From positions 1 through 64,000 of the forward strand of contig CAOKOS010000006.1 of assembly GCA_948470255.1 (NCBI GenBank): a stretch of DNA of 64,000 nt, given 5' to 3'. This stretch comes from an uncultured Lachnotalea sp. Lineage in GTDB: Bacteria; Bacillota; Clostridia; Lachnospirales; Lachnospiraceae. A program made the translations under genes and the position numbers. Of the stretch, positions 23,062 through 31,777 are shown piece after piece; position 1 is the stretch's first letter, and every line of letters begins with the position of its first letter. The notes under the pieces are model-generated. The model ran no database searches. It had not been told where the DNA came from and saw only the letters and a program-made list of their open reading frames with translations.

Positions 23062-23116
23062 CTATTTGAAAAAAGCTGTAAAAAAGATCACAAAGGAATG
23101 ACAAGAAGGAGCAGAC

Positions 23117-24247
23117 ATGAAAGCATTAATTCTTTCCTGCAATACGGGACAAGGGCACAATGCCGCAGGGAAAGCTCTTAAGGAAGAGTTTTTGCGGCGG
23201 GGTATCGAATGTAAAATGCTGGATGCCCTAAGGTTTGCCAGGCCGAAAACATCGAAGCGGGCTTCCGGGGTCTATGTGAAAACCGCCACGAAATTTCCAG
23301 AAGTATTTGGGGCTGCCTATAAAGTGGCTGGAAAAATCAGCTCTGATAAACGGAAATCCCCGGTCTATTATGCCAATACGCTGTATGGAAAAAAATTATA
23401 TACGTATATCAAGAAAGGCGGCTATGATTGTGTAGTCATGCCCCATCTGTTTCCGGCAGAGGCTGTCACTTATATAAAGAAACATTATCCGCTTTCTGCG
23501 GCCTGTTTCTTCGTAGCCACGGATTATACTTGTATTCCCTTTACAGAAGAGACAGGGCTTGACGGTTACTTTATTCCCAGCGATGAGCTGATTCTGGAGT
23601 ATACGGAGCGGGGGATTCCAAAAGAACGGCTGGTTCCGGCGGGAATTCCCGTGTCAAAACGGTTCTGGGACAGACAGGATAAAAAAGAAACCAGGCTGGG
23701 ACTTGGGCTGGGGACAGATGGCCCTGTGGTTTTGATCATGACGGGAAGCATGGGATTTGGAAATATTTCCGCCATGGCGGCAGTGATAGAGGCAGGGCTT
23801 CCGGAGGATGGCCGGGTGGTGATCCTGGGAGGGAATAACCAGAAGCTTAAAGAAAAACTTCGGAGGGAATTCCGCGGGAACAGGAAAATCCTGGTGCTGG
23901 ATTTTACCATTCAAGTGGACTTATATATGGATATCTGTGATGTCCTGGTGACGAAGCCGGGAGGTTTGACCAGTACGGAGGCGGCAGCCAAAGGTATCCC
24001 CATGGTCCATTCGTCGCCGATTCCTGGATGTGAGACAAGAAATGCCACATTCTTTTCGGGACATGGAATGTCGCTGCTGGGGCAAAATGAAAAAGAAGTG
24101 GGCGCCAGGGTGCTGGAGCTTTTGAAGAATAAGGCGGCGGCCCGCAACATGACAGTAGCTCAAAAGCATTACATCCATGCAGAGGCTGCTGTGGATATTT
24201 GTGATTATGTGGAGGACTATTGTAAGAAAAAACTGTCTGGACGGTGA
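23117..24247 (+). CDS. MGDG-synthase-like diacylglycerol glycosyltransferase (GT28)
   Basis: A 376-residue GT-B enzyme like plant MGDG synthase and Bacillus UgtP. It begins with ALILSCNTGQGHNAAGKAL, the N-terminal lipid-side loop of the family. It has TDYTCIPFTEET in the first domain, and the second domain carries the donor-sugar pocket MTGSMGFGN and KPGGLTSTEAAAKGIPMV near residue 275. It should transfer glucose or galactose from a UDP-sugar to diacylglycerol at the inner membrane face. AAGAAGGAG precedes the ATG. The PlsY-like gene follows immediately, so lipid acylation and glycosylation genes are linked. Confidence 0.88.
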   Translation: MKALILSCNTGQGHNAAGKALKEEFLRRGIECKMLDALRFARPKTSKRASGVYVKTATKFPEVFGAAYKVAGKISSDKRKSPVYYANTLYGKKLYTYIKKGGYDCVVMPHLFPAEAVTYIKKHYPLSAACFFVATDYTCIPFTEETGLDGYFIPSDELILEYTERGIPKERLVPAGIPVSKRFWDRQDKKETRLGLGLGTDGPVVLIMTGSMGFGNISAMAAVIEAGLPEDGRVVILGGNNQKLKEKLRREFRGNRKILVLDFTIQVDLYMDICDVLVTKPGGLTSTEAAAKGIPMVHSSPIPGCETRNATFFSGHGMSLLGQNEKEVGARVLELLKNKAAARNMTVAQKHYIHAEAAVDICDYVEDYCKKKLSGR

Positions 24248-24285
24248 AAAAACCGGACAGAGGCGGGCTGGATGGGGGTCGGAAT

Positions 24286-24939
24286 ATGAAACATGAGATG
24301 ATAGAAGCGCTGTTTTTCATGGCAGTGGGTTATCTGGCCGGCAGCACACTTTTTGGACGTATTCTGCCAAAATATTTCAGGAACATAGATATTGAGGAGG
24401 TCAGCGGGGACAAAAATCCGGGAACGGCCAATGTGATGAAATACGCCGGGATTCCTTTGGGGATCCTTTGCCTGGTGCTGGATATCGGAAAGGGATATCT
24501 TCCGGTATTGTGGGCGGAGCATGTCGTGGCCCCGATGGATCTTCTGTTTGCCGGCGTTATGGTGGCTCCGGTCTTGGGCCATGCGTTCCCTTTCTGGAAA
24601 AGCGGCCGCGGGGGAAAGGCCATTGCCGTCAGCTTTGGTGTACTTCTTGGTATCCTGCGTTATAGCCGGAGCGTATGGCTCCTGGCGGCTCTTTATATTT
24701 TCTTTTCCCTGGTGGTTGTGATAAAGCCCAATGAAAAGCGGAGCGTTTATACATTTGTACTGTTCGGCAGTATTTCGGCGCTGTTTTTACTGTTTGACGG
24801 CCTGCCGGGCGTCTGCGTCGGGAATATGCTGATCGCTGGAGTGGTTGCCAACCGGAACTGGGCGGATGCCAGGATCGGGCAAAAGGAGTTCAGTCAAAAG
24901 GAAAAGGAACAGGCGGAAGAACAGCAGGTTCCGTTTTAA
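24286..24939 (+). CDS. PlsY-like glycerol-3-phosphate acyltransferase
   Basis: A 217-residue multispanning protein of the PlsY family, which makes lysophosphatidate from acyl-phosphate and glycerol-3-phosphate in the membrane. The active-site stretches are clear: YLAGSTLFGRILPKYF, SGDKNPGTANVMKYAG, VLDIGKGYLPV, and GHAFPFWKSGRGGKAIAVSFG. Five or so membrane spans are predicted. Start ATG 24286 with GGGGGTCGG is favoured; a GTG at 24244 overlapping the previous stop would add 14 residues. A terminator follows. Another PlsY may exist elsewhere in the genome; this copy may serve the glycolipid route. Confidence 0.85.
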   Translation: MKHEMIEALFFMAVGYLAGSTLFGRILPKYFRNIDIEEVSGDKNPGTANVMKYAGIPLGILCLVLDIGKGYLPVLWAEHVVAPMDLLFAGVMVAPVLGHAFPFWKSGRGGKAIAVSFGVLLGILRYSRSVWLLAALYIFFSLVVVIKPNEKRSVYTFVLFGSISALFLLFDGLPGVCVGNMLIAGVVANRNWADARIGQKEFSQKEKEQAEEQQVPF

Positions 24940-24970
24940 AGGTGAAAAATGCAGACTGCAACAAAAAATG

Positions 24971-25030
24971 GGGCGGCCTTCAAATAGCCGGATTTCTATA
25001 GATATGGCTATTTGGGGGCAGCCTTTTTTG
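24971..25030 (+). terminator. Terminator after the glycolipid genes
   Basis: Stem ggcggc..caaatagcc / ggctatttg..gcagcc with a long loop, ending in tttttt. It separates this pair from nfo. Confidence 0.7.
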
Positions 25031-25056
25031 AGAATACGGAAAAGAGAGGGAATTTT

Positions 25057-25887
25057 ATGATATATGCAGGAAGCCATATATCCTCTTCACGGGGATATGA
25101 GGCCATGGGGAAACAAATACAGAAACTGGGTGGAGATACATTCGCCTTTTTCACCAGGAATCCCAGGGGAGGCCGGGCAAAGGAATTAAACATTCCTGAT
25201 ATGGAACGGTTTTATGATATGGCAAAATCACAGAAACTGGGGCCGGTGGTGGCACATGCGCCCTATACCCTCAATGCCTGCGCAGCAAAGGAGGAACTTC
25301 GCATTTTTGCAAAAGAAACTATGGCCGATGACCTGGCAAGGCTGGAGCATTTGCCGGGGAATTATTACAATTTTCATCCCGGCTGCCATGTGGGCCAGGG
25401 AAAGGAAAAAGGGATTGAATTGATTGCAGGGCTCCTCAATGAAATCCTGAAGCCAGAACAGCAAACGATAGTTCTTTTGGAAACTATGGCAGGGAAGGGA
25501 AGTGAAATTGGGGGGGCTTTTGAGGAGCTTCGGGAAATCCTCGACCGGCTCCGCTACCCGGAAAGGGCAGGAGTCTGTATGGATACCTGCCATGTGTGGG
25601 ATGCAGGCTATGACATCGCGGGAGATTTGGACGGTGTGATTACAGAGTTTGATAAAGTAATCGGCCTTGGACGGCTGAAGGCGGTTCATACAAATGACAG
25701 CCAGGGGGAGAGGGGGTGCCGCAAAGACCGGCATGCAAGATTGGGGGAAGGGAGAATTGGCCTTCCCACTTTTAAGCGGCTGGTGACCCATCCGGCTTTG
25801 CAGGGGCTGCCTTGTATTCTGGAAACACCGAATGACGATGCAGGATGGGCGGAGGAAATCGCATTTTTAAAAGAAAGCGCAACATAA
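25057..25887 (+). CDS. nfo: Endonuclease IV (apurinic site endonuclease)
   Basis: A 276-residue AP endonuclease of the Nfo/EndoIV family, a TIM barrel with three metal ions that cuts DNA 5' of abasic sites. Metal ligands are visible in order: AHAPYTLN, FHPGCHVG, LLETMAGKGSE, CMDTCHVWDAGYD, HTNDSQ, DRHARLGEGRIG, and ILETPN. Length matches E. coli and Bacillus enzymes (about 280). ATG 25057 follows AGAGAGGG. The following DUF3786 gene begins 13 bases after the stop, so both are probably on one transcript. Confidence 0.95.
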   Translation: MIYAGSHISSSRGYEAMGKQIQKLGGDTFAFFTRNPRGGRAKELNIPDMERFYDMAKSQKLGPVVAHAPYTLNACAAKEELRIFAKETMADDLARLEHLPGNYYNFHPGCHVGQGKEKGIELIAGLLNEILKPEQQTIVLLETMAGKGSEIGGAFEELREILDRLRYPERAGVCMDTCHVWDAGYDIAGDLDGVITEFDKVIGLGRLKAVHTNDSQGERGCRKDRHARLGEGRIGLPTFKRLVTHPALQGLPCILETPNDDAGWAEEIAFLKESAT

Positions 25888-25899
25888 AGGAGTGTAAAG

Positions 25900-26526
25900 A
25901 TGGAAGATAATTATGCAAAAGTGGCAGAGAAATGGCGGCAGGACTTTCTTACGTGGGATCACGAGGCAGTATGCAAAAAACTGGGGATTGACACATATGA
26001 TAAGGAAGCCATCAGGCTGGATTATTTTGGGATTCCCCACAGGGTTGACAGGAAGACGGGAAAAATCAACTGCCCGGGGAAACAGGGATATGAGCCGGTA
26101 TTTGATGAAGCCATGGCTATTTATAATCTGTTTTATTACGCGAAAGAAGGGGCGGAAAATTCCGGGGAGTGGATTCATTTGAGGAATGTGAGGGGAGCAG
26201 GCGTTTTCGAGGCGGCATTTGAGAGACAGGCGCTCATCCCGTTTGCAAAGCATTTTTCCGGGAAAACAGAAGAATTTAAAGCTGTTGGAGAAAAAATGGG
26301 CTTTCCTTCATTGCCCTATGGAGATGCTTCCTTTCAGATCCCGGCTTTTTTCTGTATTCCGCTGAGAGTGATTTTCTGGGATGGAGACGAAGAATTTCCG
26401 GCAAAGGTGAATATTTTGTTTGACAGGAATATCACAGATTTTACCCACCCCGAATCGGTGGTGATGCTGGGAATGGAATGTATGAGGTATTTTATGGAAG
26501 AATCCCCTTACATAACAAAAAGATAA
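25900..26526 (+). CDS. DUF3786-domain protein
   Basis: A 208-residue cytoplasmic protein matching DUF3786 (PF12654) by the long helix near LFYYAKEGAENSGEWI, the GEKMGFPSLPYGDASFQI stretch and the IPLRVIFWDGDEEFPAKVNILFD strand pair. The family is seen in anaerobes and is often next to B12- or cofactor-related genes; its role is unknown. Here it lies 12 bases after nfo. The start has AAAGGAG seven bases upstream. Confidence 0.8.
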   Translation: MEDNYAKVAEKWRQDFLTWDHEAVCKKLGIDTYDKEAIRLDYFGIPHRVDRKTGKINCPGKQGYEPVFDEAMAIYNLFYYAKEGAENSGEWIHLRNVRGAGVFEAAFERQALIPFAKHFSGKTEEFKAVGEKMGFPSLPYGDASFQIPAFFCIPLRVIFWDGDEEFPAKVNILFDRNITDFTHPESVVMLGMECMRYFMEESPYITKR

Positions 26527-26569
26527 GTGGTATCATGACGGGAATCCCCACAAGCGGGATAAAAATGAG

Positions 26570-26598
26570 TTGACAAAACAAAAGAGGGCTGATATGAT
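26570..26598 (+). promoter_or_regulatory. Promoter of the decayed binding-protein gene
   Basis: TTGACA at 26570-26575, a 17-base spacer and TATGAT at 26593-26598: close to consensus although the gene it drives is broken. Confidence 0.8.
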
Positions 26599-26692
26599 TA
26601 GCTCGAAGCTGTTTGTGGACTTTTTATGCTGCTGCAAACAGAAGTGACTGAGAGTATATGAGAGGATTTGAAGAAGAAAGGAAGGCAGAAAA

Positions 26693-27964
26693 ATAAAGAA
26701 AAAAGTGTTGGCATTGACTCTGGCGGCTGCGTTGGCAGTTTCTGCCCTGACAGGCTGTGGAGGGGACAAAAAAGAGGGAGAAGCGCCCGGGACGAAAGCA
26801 GCAGGAGAGGAAAAGGAGGACGAAGTCCGGGATTCTGCCGAAGGCGGGGAAAAGAAGGGCGAGACTCAAGTATCTGTGGAAGGCGGGCAGGGCAAAGGTG
26901 TAATCAAGCTGGGGGGACTGGCTCCTTTGACCGGAAAAGATCAAGGATATGGGGAAGGATTTGCGATTGGTTTTAAGAAAGCTGTCGAGGAAATCAACGC
27001 AGCTGGCGGTGTAAATGGATATACATTTGATATTGAGATCAAGGATACACAGAGCAATGAGGTGACTTCTTCTACGATGGCGACGGAGTTTGCAGAGGAT
27101 GAGGCGGTCATGGCTCTTCTGGGCGATTTTTCCTCCGGCGTGTGCAAGGCCAATGCACAAGTCTGCGACAGATATGGTATTGTGCAGTTAAGTCCGACAG
27201 CCTCTGCTTTCGACTATGCTCCTATGAGCAAATATTTTTTTAGTATCATGGGGCGACAGGATGTAGAGGCGTGTTTTCTTTCAAAATATTTACTGAAAGA
27301 GTATATGGGGGCTAAGAAGATTGCTGTGGCTTGTGTGGAAAGCGACTGGGGACGTTTTTTTTTTTGGAACATTAAAACGCAAACGGACAAATAGGGCCTT
27401 GAGGTATTTGCTGAGACTTATGGGGCCGATGAGAAAGACTTTAACCCATTGATTACTAAGCTGCAGGCTGAGAACCCCGATGTCCTTGTTGTTATGGATC
27501 CGGGGGGTTCTGCTGCCGATATCTTCAATCAGGCAGATGCGGCAGGCTGGCAGATTAAGCATGTGGTGCTGGGGTCGGGAATATCCGAACAGGTTGTAGA
27601 CAGTCTCAGCGATAAAAATAACTTGATAGCGGCGTCCCCTTTCTTCTTAGATCCGGACAATGCAGAACTGACTGCATGGGCAGAGTGGTTTGAGGGAGAA
27701 TCGGGGGTTCTTCCCACCATTCATCCTGCATGTGCTTATGACAGTGTTTATCTCATTGCAGAAGCCGTGAAGAATATTGACGGAGAAGTGACACGTGACG
27801 GTATACGGGAAGCGCTGTTAAATCTGCCTGAATACCAGGGCATAACAGGTTCCATCAAATTTGAGGCAGACGGTGATATCAGGAGAAATTATATGATCTG
27901 CAAAATCAAAGGCGGAGAGTGGGAAATGCTGGAGGGCTTTGAGTACAGTGCAGGTGGGTTTTGA
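26693..27964 (+). pseudogene. Branched-chain amino acid ABC binding protein, decayed
   Basis: The frame reads as a LivJ-like lipoprotein (Peripla_BP_6): lipid signal with SALTGC, acidic linker, then GLAPLTGKDQGYG, GVNGYTFDIEI and LSPTASAFDY. After the break come FNPLITKLQ, DPGGSAADIFNQADAAGW and PACAYDSVYLIAEA. Two lesions are visible. The expected start, the codon before AAGAAAAAAGTG at the right distance from AGGAAGG, is ATA (26693) instead of ATG. An in-frame TAG at 27392-27394 splits the ligand-binding domain. Just before that lies a run of 11 T (27355-27365) coding FFF where related proteins are variable. A GTG at 26705 is an alternative start but is too far from the site. No liv permease genes are near. 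Confidence 0.85.
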
Positions 27965-27974
27965 AAACTTAGAC

Positions 27975-28015
27975 CCTTCGGGTTCTCTCATGATGGCCGC
28001 CGGGCCATTATAAAA
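27975..28015 (+). other. Two GC-rich hairpins before the CdsB-like gene
   Basis: Right after the pseudogene stop are a small gaccc-ttc-gggtt hairpin (about 27970-27983) and atggcc-gcc-gggccat (27993-28008). They are followed by tataaaaagg, with no run of T. They may mark the end of the decayed gene or sit in the leader of the next. Confidence 0.45.
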
Positions 28016-28136
28016 AGGTATGACAGGACAAGGCCCCTTTGGCGCTTTTTATTACAGACCGCAGTTATGCCGGAAATATTACGCTGCAAGTACTGGACAT
28101 AGAAAAGAGCTAAAAAGGATGGACGGAGACATAAGA

Positions 28137-29405
28137 ATGGAAAAGAAGATTTACGATAATTATTTAATGATTTTGGAGGCCGAGCTTTTGCCGGCGATGG
28201 GGTGTACGGAACCCATCGCTGTGGCATTTGCGGCGGCCAAGGCAAGGGCGGTGCTGGGAAAGATGCCGGAACGCATGGATGTCTACTGCAGTGGAAACAT
28301 TGTAAAAAATGTGAAAGGTGTAGTGGTTCCCAACTCCGGCGGGCAGATGGGCATCGATGTGGCGGCAGTTTTAGGTGTCGTCGGCGGCAGGGAAGATTTG
28401 GAGTTGGAAGTGGTAAACAGCGTAACCAGAGAGCAGATCGAAAAAACCAGGGAGCTTGTGGCTTCTGGTATGTGCAGTTGTCATCTGGTGGAGGGGGAAG
28501 AGAATCTTTATATCCGCACAGAGGTGTTTGCCGGTGAAGACAGCGCCCTTGTGGAGCTGAAAACAAAGCATACTCATATTTCGCGGATCGAAAAGAACGG
28601 AGAGATTCTTTTTGCCCAGGATGACATCGAGACAAGTTCCCAGGGAGACAAGAGCCTGCTGAATTTAAAAGACATTTACCAGTTCGCAAATACGGTGGAT
28701 TTGGAGGATGTGAGAGGGATTTTAGAGCGTCAGCTTAAATATAACAAGGAGATCTCAGAAGAAGGCCTTAAGAATTCCTGGGGCGCCCAGGTGGGAAAGA
28801 CACTTCTGGGGGTTCATGGCAGCGCTGACTGGCGGGTGAGGGCGAAGGCAGCGGCAGCGGCAGGTTCCGATGCCCGTATGAGCGGCTGTGCCCTGCCTGT
28901 GGTGATCAATTCCGGTAGCGGCAATCAGGGAATAGCTGTCAGTATGCCTGTCCTGGAATATGCCAATGAAGTAAAGTGTCCTGAAGAGAAATTGCTTCGT
29001 GCGCTGACTCTGGCAAATCTCCTGTCGCTCCATCAGAAGCGTTATATCGGGAATCTTTCTGCTTACTGCGGCGCAACCAGCGCAGGCTGCTCTGCCGTAT
29101 GTGGGATTGCTTATATTGACGGAGCCTCTTTGGAGGTGATCGGGCATACCATCATCAATGCTATCTGCAATATTGGCGGGATGGTGTGCGACGGGGCCAA
29201 GTCTTCCTGTGCTTCCAAAATTGTAAGTGCGGTGGAAGCGGGGCTTTTGGGATATGAGATGGCGAAGCGGGGAAATAATTTTAAACCTGGCGAGGGTATG
29301 GTGGTGGAAGATATGGAGCAGACTATACGGAATATCGGAAGGATGGGCTGCGTGGGAATGAAGGGAACCGACGTGGAGATTCTGAATATTATGCTGGGAA
29401 AGTAA
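28137..29405 (+). CDS. L-cysteine desulfidase family protein (UPF0597, YhaM/CyuA-like)
   Basis: A 422-residue member of the UPF0597 family, whose best-known members (archaeal CdsB, E. coli CyuA/YhaM) use an iron-sulfur cluster to break cysteine into pyruvate, ammonia and sulfide. The conserved N-terminal PAMGCTEPIAVAFA contains one Cys. Further Cys-rich segments near the end (CGATSAGCSAVCG and CDGAKSSCASKI) fit the [4Fe-4S] ligands. The central GSGNQGIAVSMPV is also family-typical. ATG 28137 has GGACGGAG seven bases upstream; ATG at 28119 is the alternative. Substrate (cysteine versus serine) is not certain. Confidence 0.85.
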   Translation: MEKKIYDNYLMILEAELLPAMGCTEPIAVAFAAAKARAVLGKMPERMDVYCSGNIVKNVKGVVVPNSGGQMGIDVAAVLGVVGGREDLELEVVNSVTREQIEKTRELVASGMCSCHLVEGEENLYIRTEVFAGEDSALVELKTKHTHISRIEKNGEILFAQDDIETSSQGDKSLLNLKDIYQFANTVDLEDVRGILERQLKYNKEISEEGLKNSWGAQVGKTLLGVHGSADWRVRAKAAAAAGSDARMSGCALPVVINSGSGNQGIAVSMPVLEYANEVKCPEEKLLRALTLANLLSLHQKRYIGNLSAYCGATSAGCSAVCGIAYIDGASLEVIGHTIINAICNIGGMVCDGAKSSCASKIVSAVEAGLLGYEMAKRGNNFKPGEGMVVEDMEQTIRNIGRMGCVGMKGTDVEILNIMLGK

Positions 29406-29534
29406 ATGCCATGGAGTGACGGGGAATCACTTCCAGATCTTTGAGGGAAACTTATAATAAGGGAAGGGAGCTGTCTTTCCGGCTACAAAAACGTGGCCGG
29501 AGAGATGGCTCTGTTGTTGTTTGGGAGGAAAAGG

Positions 29535-30446
29535 ATGGAAGGCTGTAGGCTTTGTCCAAGGGAATGTGGAGTGGATAGAAGAAAAGGCCGGATGGGGGCC
29601 TGTAAAGTTGCGGGAGAGGGTATCATTGCCGCCAGGGCGGCGCTTCATTTGTGGGAAGAGCCTTGTATTTCAGGGAAAAATGGTTCCGGAGCCGTGTTTT
29701 TTTCCGGGTGTCCCCTGGGATGTGTTTATTGCCAGAATTATGATATCGCCCGTGCGCAGGCAGGAAAGCGGATATCAAAGGAACGCCTTGCAGAAATTTT
29801 TCTGGAACTACAGGAAAAAAAGGCGGCAAACATTAATCTGGTGACGCCGACCCACTATACGCCGGAGATTATTGAAGCAGTGGAACGGGCCAGGGTTCAG
29901 GGGCTTTCTATTCCTGTCGTATATAACTGTAGTGGTTATGAAAAGAGAGAGACTCTGCGGTCTTTGGAGGGAATTGCCAATATTTATTTGACGGACTTTA
30001 AATATATGGATTCAGAAGCAGCCAGCCGTTATTCCCGGGCAGCCGATTATCCCCAGGTGGCCATGGCCGCTCTTGCAGAGATGGTACGGCAGACAGAAAA
30101 TCAGGAAGACCATGGAAGGGGAGCTGTGTTTGATGAAGAGGGTAACATGAAAAAGGGAGTGATTGTGAGACACCTTCTCCTTCCGGGACATTTGAAAAAT
30201 GCAAAAGCTGTGGTAAGATATGTGTACGAAACGTATGGCGACAGGGTCTTTTTGAGCTTAATGAATCAATATACGCCGCTTCCACAGGCAGAGAAGTGGC
30301 CGGAGATCAACCGGAAGGTGACGCGGCGGGAATATAAAAGACTTGTGGAATATGCCCTTTCCCTGGGGGTGGAAAACGGTTTTATCCAGGAGGGGGAGAC
30401 TGCAAAAGAAAGTTTTATCCCTGCTTTTGACGGGGAAGGTTTGTGA
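29535..30446 (+). CDS. Radical SAM protein, PflA-like (COG1313 type)
   Basis: A 303-residue radical S-adenosylmethionine protein. The cluster-binding motif is CPLGCVYC (CxxxCxxC) near residue 60, after an N-terminal Cys-rich segment CRLCPRECGVDR with GACK. Later come NINLVTPTHYTPEI, YNCSGYE and LTDFKYMD, and the C-terminal NQYTPLPQA. The pattern fits uncharacterised PflA-related proteins rather than true pyruvate formate-lyase activase, which lacks this N-terminal segment. ATG 29535 follows GGGAGG. The target enzyme or peptide is unknown. The methyltransferase gene follows. Confidence 0.88.
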   Translation: MEGCRLCPRECGVDRRKGRMGACKVAGEGIIAARAALHLWEEPCISGKNGSGAVFFSGCPLGCVYCQNYDIARAQAGKRISKERLAEIFLELQEKKAANINLVTPTHYTPEIIEAVERARVQGLSIPVVYNCSGYEKRETLRSLEGIANIYLTDFKYMDSEAASRYSRAADYPQVAMAALAEMVRQTENQEDHGRGAVFDEEGNMKKGVIVRHLLLPGHLKNAKAVVRYVYETYGDRVFLSLMNQYTPLPQAEKWPEINRKVTRREYKRLVEYALSLGVENGFIQEGETAKESFIPAFDGEGL

Positions 30447-30478
30447 AACAGTATAATTTCAACAGGAGGAGAAAAGGG

Positions 30479-31681
30479 ATGGGTCTTGGAATTGTGACAC
30501 TGAAAAAAGGTGGGGGACGTACCTTTAAAGCAGGAGGACCCTGGGTTTATGATAATGAGGTGGAAAGTATTGCGGGAAATTTTGCGGATGGGGATATTGT
30601 GCTGGTGCATGATTTCGACGGCTATCCATTGGGCAGAGGGTTCATTAACCGGAAATCCCGGCTGTTGGTCCGTATGCTGACAAGAAATCCATCTCAGGAA
30701 GTGGATGCGGCTTTTATCCGTATGCGTGTAAAAAATGCCTGGGAATACCGGAAGCAGGTGACAGACCTGGAAAGCTGCCGTGTGATTTTCGGGGAAGCAG
30801 ATTTTCTTCCTGGGATTATAGTGGATAAATTTTCTGACATACTGGTGGTACAGTCTCTGGCCCTGGGGATCGACAGGCTCAAGCCTTTGATTATAGGAGC
30901 GTTACAGTCTGTAATGGCAGAAGATGGAATAACTATCCGGGGCATATATGAGAGAAGCGATGCGAAGGTGCGGGAACAGGAAGGGATGGAGCGGGTAAAA
31001 GGCTTTATTGGCCAGCCTTTCGAGACAAAGGTGGAGATCTCAGAAAACGGGGTTCGTTACCTGGTGGATGTAAAGGAGGGGCAGAAAACAGGTTTCTTTC
31101 TGGATCAGAAGTATAACAGGAAAGCCATTTGGAAACTTTGCCCCGGCGCCAGGGTGCTGGACTGCTTTACCCATACAGGTTCTTTTGCTCTCAATGCGGG
31201 AATGGCCGGGGCTTCTCATGTGCTGGGAGTGGATGCTTCTGAGGTGGGGATTGCCCAGGCCAGGGAAAACGCCATTCTCAACCATCTGGAAGACAGGGTG
31301 GAATTCAAGTGTGCCGATGTATTTGATTTGCTTCCGGCCATGGAAAAAGCGGGAGAGAGCTTTGATGTGGTGATTCTCGACCCGCCGGCTTTTGCAAAGT
31401 CCAGGAATTCTGTTAAAAATGCGGTAAAGGGCTACCGGGAGATCAATCTGCGGGCCATGAAACTCATAAAAGACGGAGGGTATCTTGCTACTTGCTCCTG
31501 TTCTCATTTTATGGATTATGAATTATTTACCAGGACCATCGGGCAGGCGGCGCAAAACGTGCATAAGCGCCTCCGGCAGGTGGAATACAGGACACAAGCC
31601 CCGGATCATCCGATACTCTGGGCTGCGGAAGAGTCCTATTATCTGAAATTTTACATCTTCCAGGTGTGTGATGAAAAATAA
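30479..31681 (+). CDS. PUA-domain class I rRNA methyltransferase (RlmI-like)
   Basis: A 400-residue protein with an N-terminal PUA-like RNA-binding part (about 1-75) and a Rossmann methyltransferase domain. SAM-site motif DCFTHTGSFALNAG lies near residue 230, VLGVDASEVG follows, and the catalytic VILDPPAFAKS is near 300. This arrangement matches RlmI, a 23S rRNA cytosine-5 methyltransferase, though the exact base is not determined by sequence alone. ATG 30479 is preceded by AGGAGG; a GTG at 30443 overlapping the previous stop is less likely. A terminator follows. Confidence 0.88.
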   Translation: MGLGIVTLKKGGGRTFKAGGPWVYDNEVESIAGNFADGDIVLVHDFDGYPLGRGFINRKSRLLVRMLTRNPSQEVDAAFIRMRVKNAWEYRKQVTDLESCRVIFGEADFLPGIIVDKFSDILVVQSLALGIDRLKPLIIGALQSVMAEDGITIRGIYERSDAKVREQEGMERVKGFIGQPFETKVEISENGVRYLVDVKEGQKTGFFLDQKYNRKAIWKLCPGARVLDCFTHTGSFALNAGMAGASHVLGVDASEVGIAQARENAILNHLEDRVEFKCADVFDLLPAMEKAGESFDVVILDPPAFAKSRNSVKNAVKGYREINLRAMKLIKDGGYLATCSCSHFMDYELFTRTIGQAAQNVHKRLRQVEYRTQAPDHPILWAAEESYYLKFYIFQVCDEK

Positions 31682-31690
31682 TTCCATACA

Positions 31691-31724
31691 AAAAAGGGAT
31701 CTTGACAATCAGGATCCCTTTTGC
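31691..31724. terminator. Bidirectional terminator
   Basis: A ten-base stem aaaagggatc / ggatccctttt with T and A runs on either side, between two convergent genes (methyltransferase and carbamate kinase-like). Confidence 0.88.
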
Positions 31725-31777
31725 TAAAATTAAGTCACATATCAGGCTTACGGCCGCTTCGGCCGCAAATTCCCCAA

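Noticed and set aside
26668-26976. Overlapping frame at the pseudogene start
   Set aside because: It is a frame shift of the LivJ-like gene's own signal region, not a separate gene.
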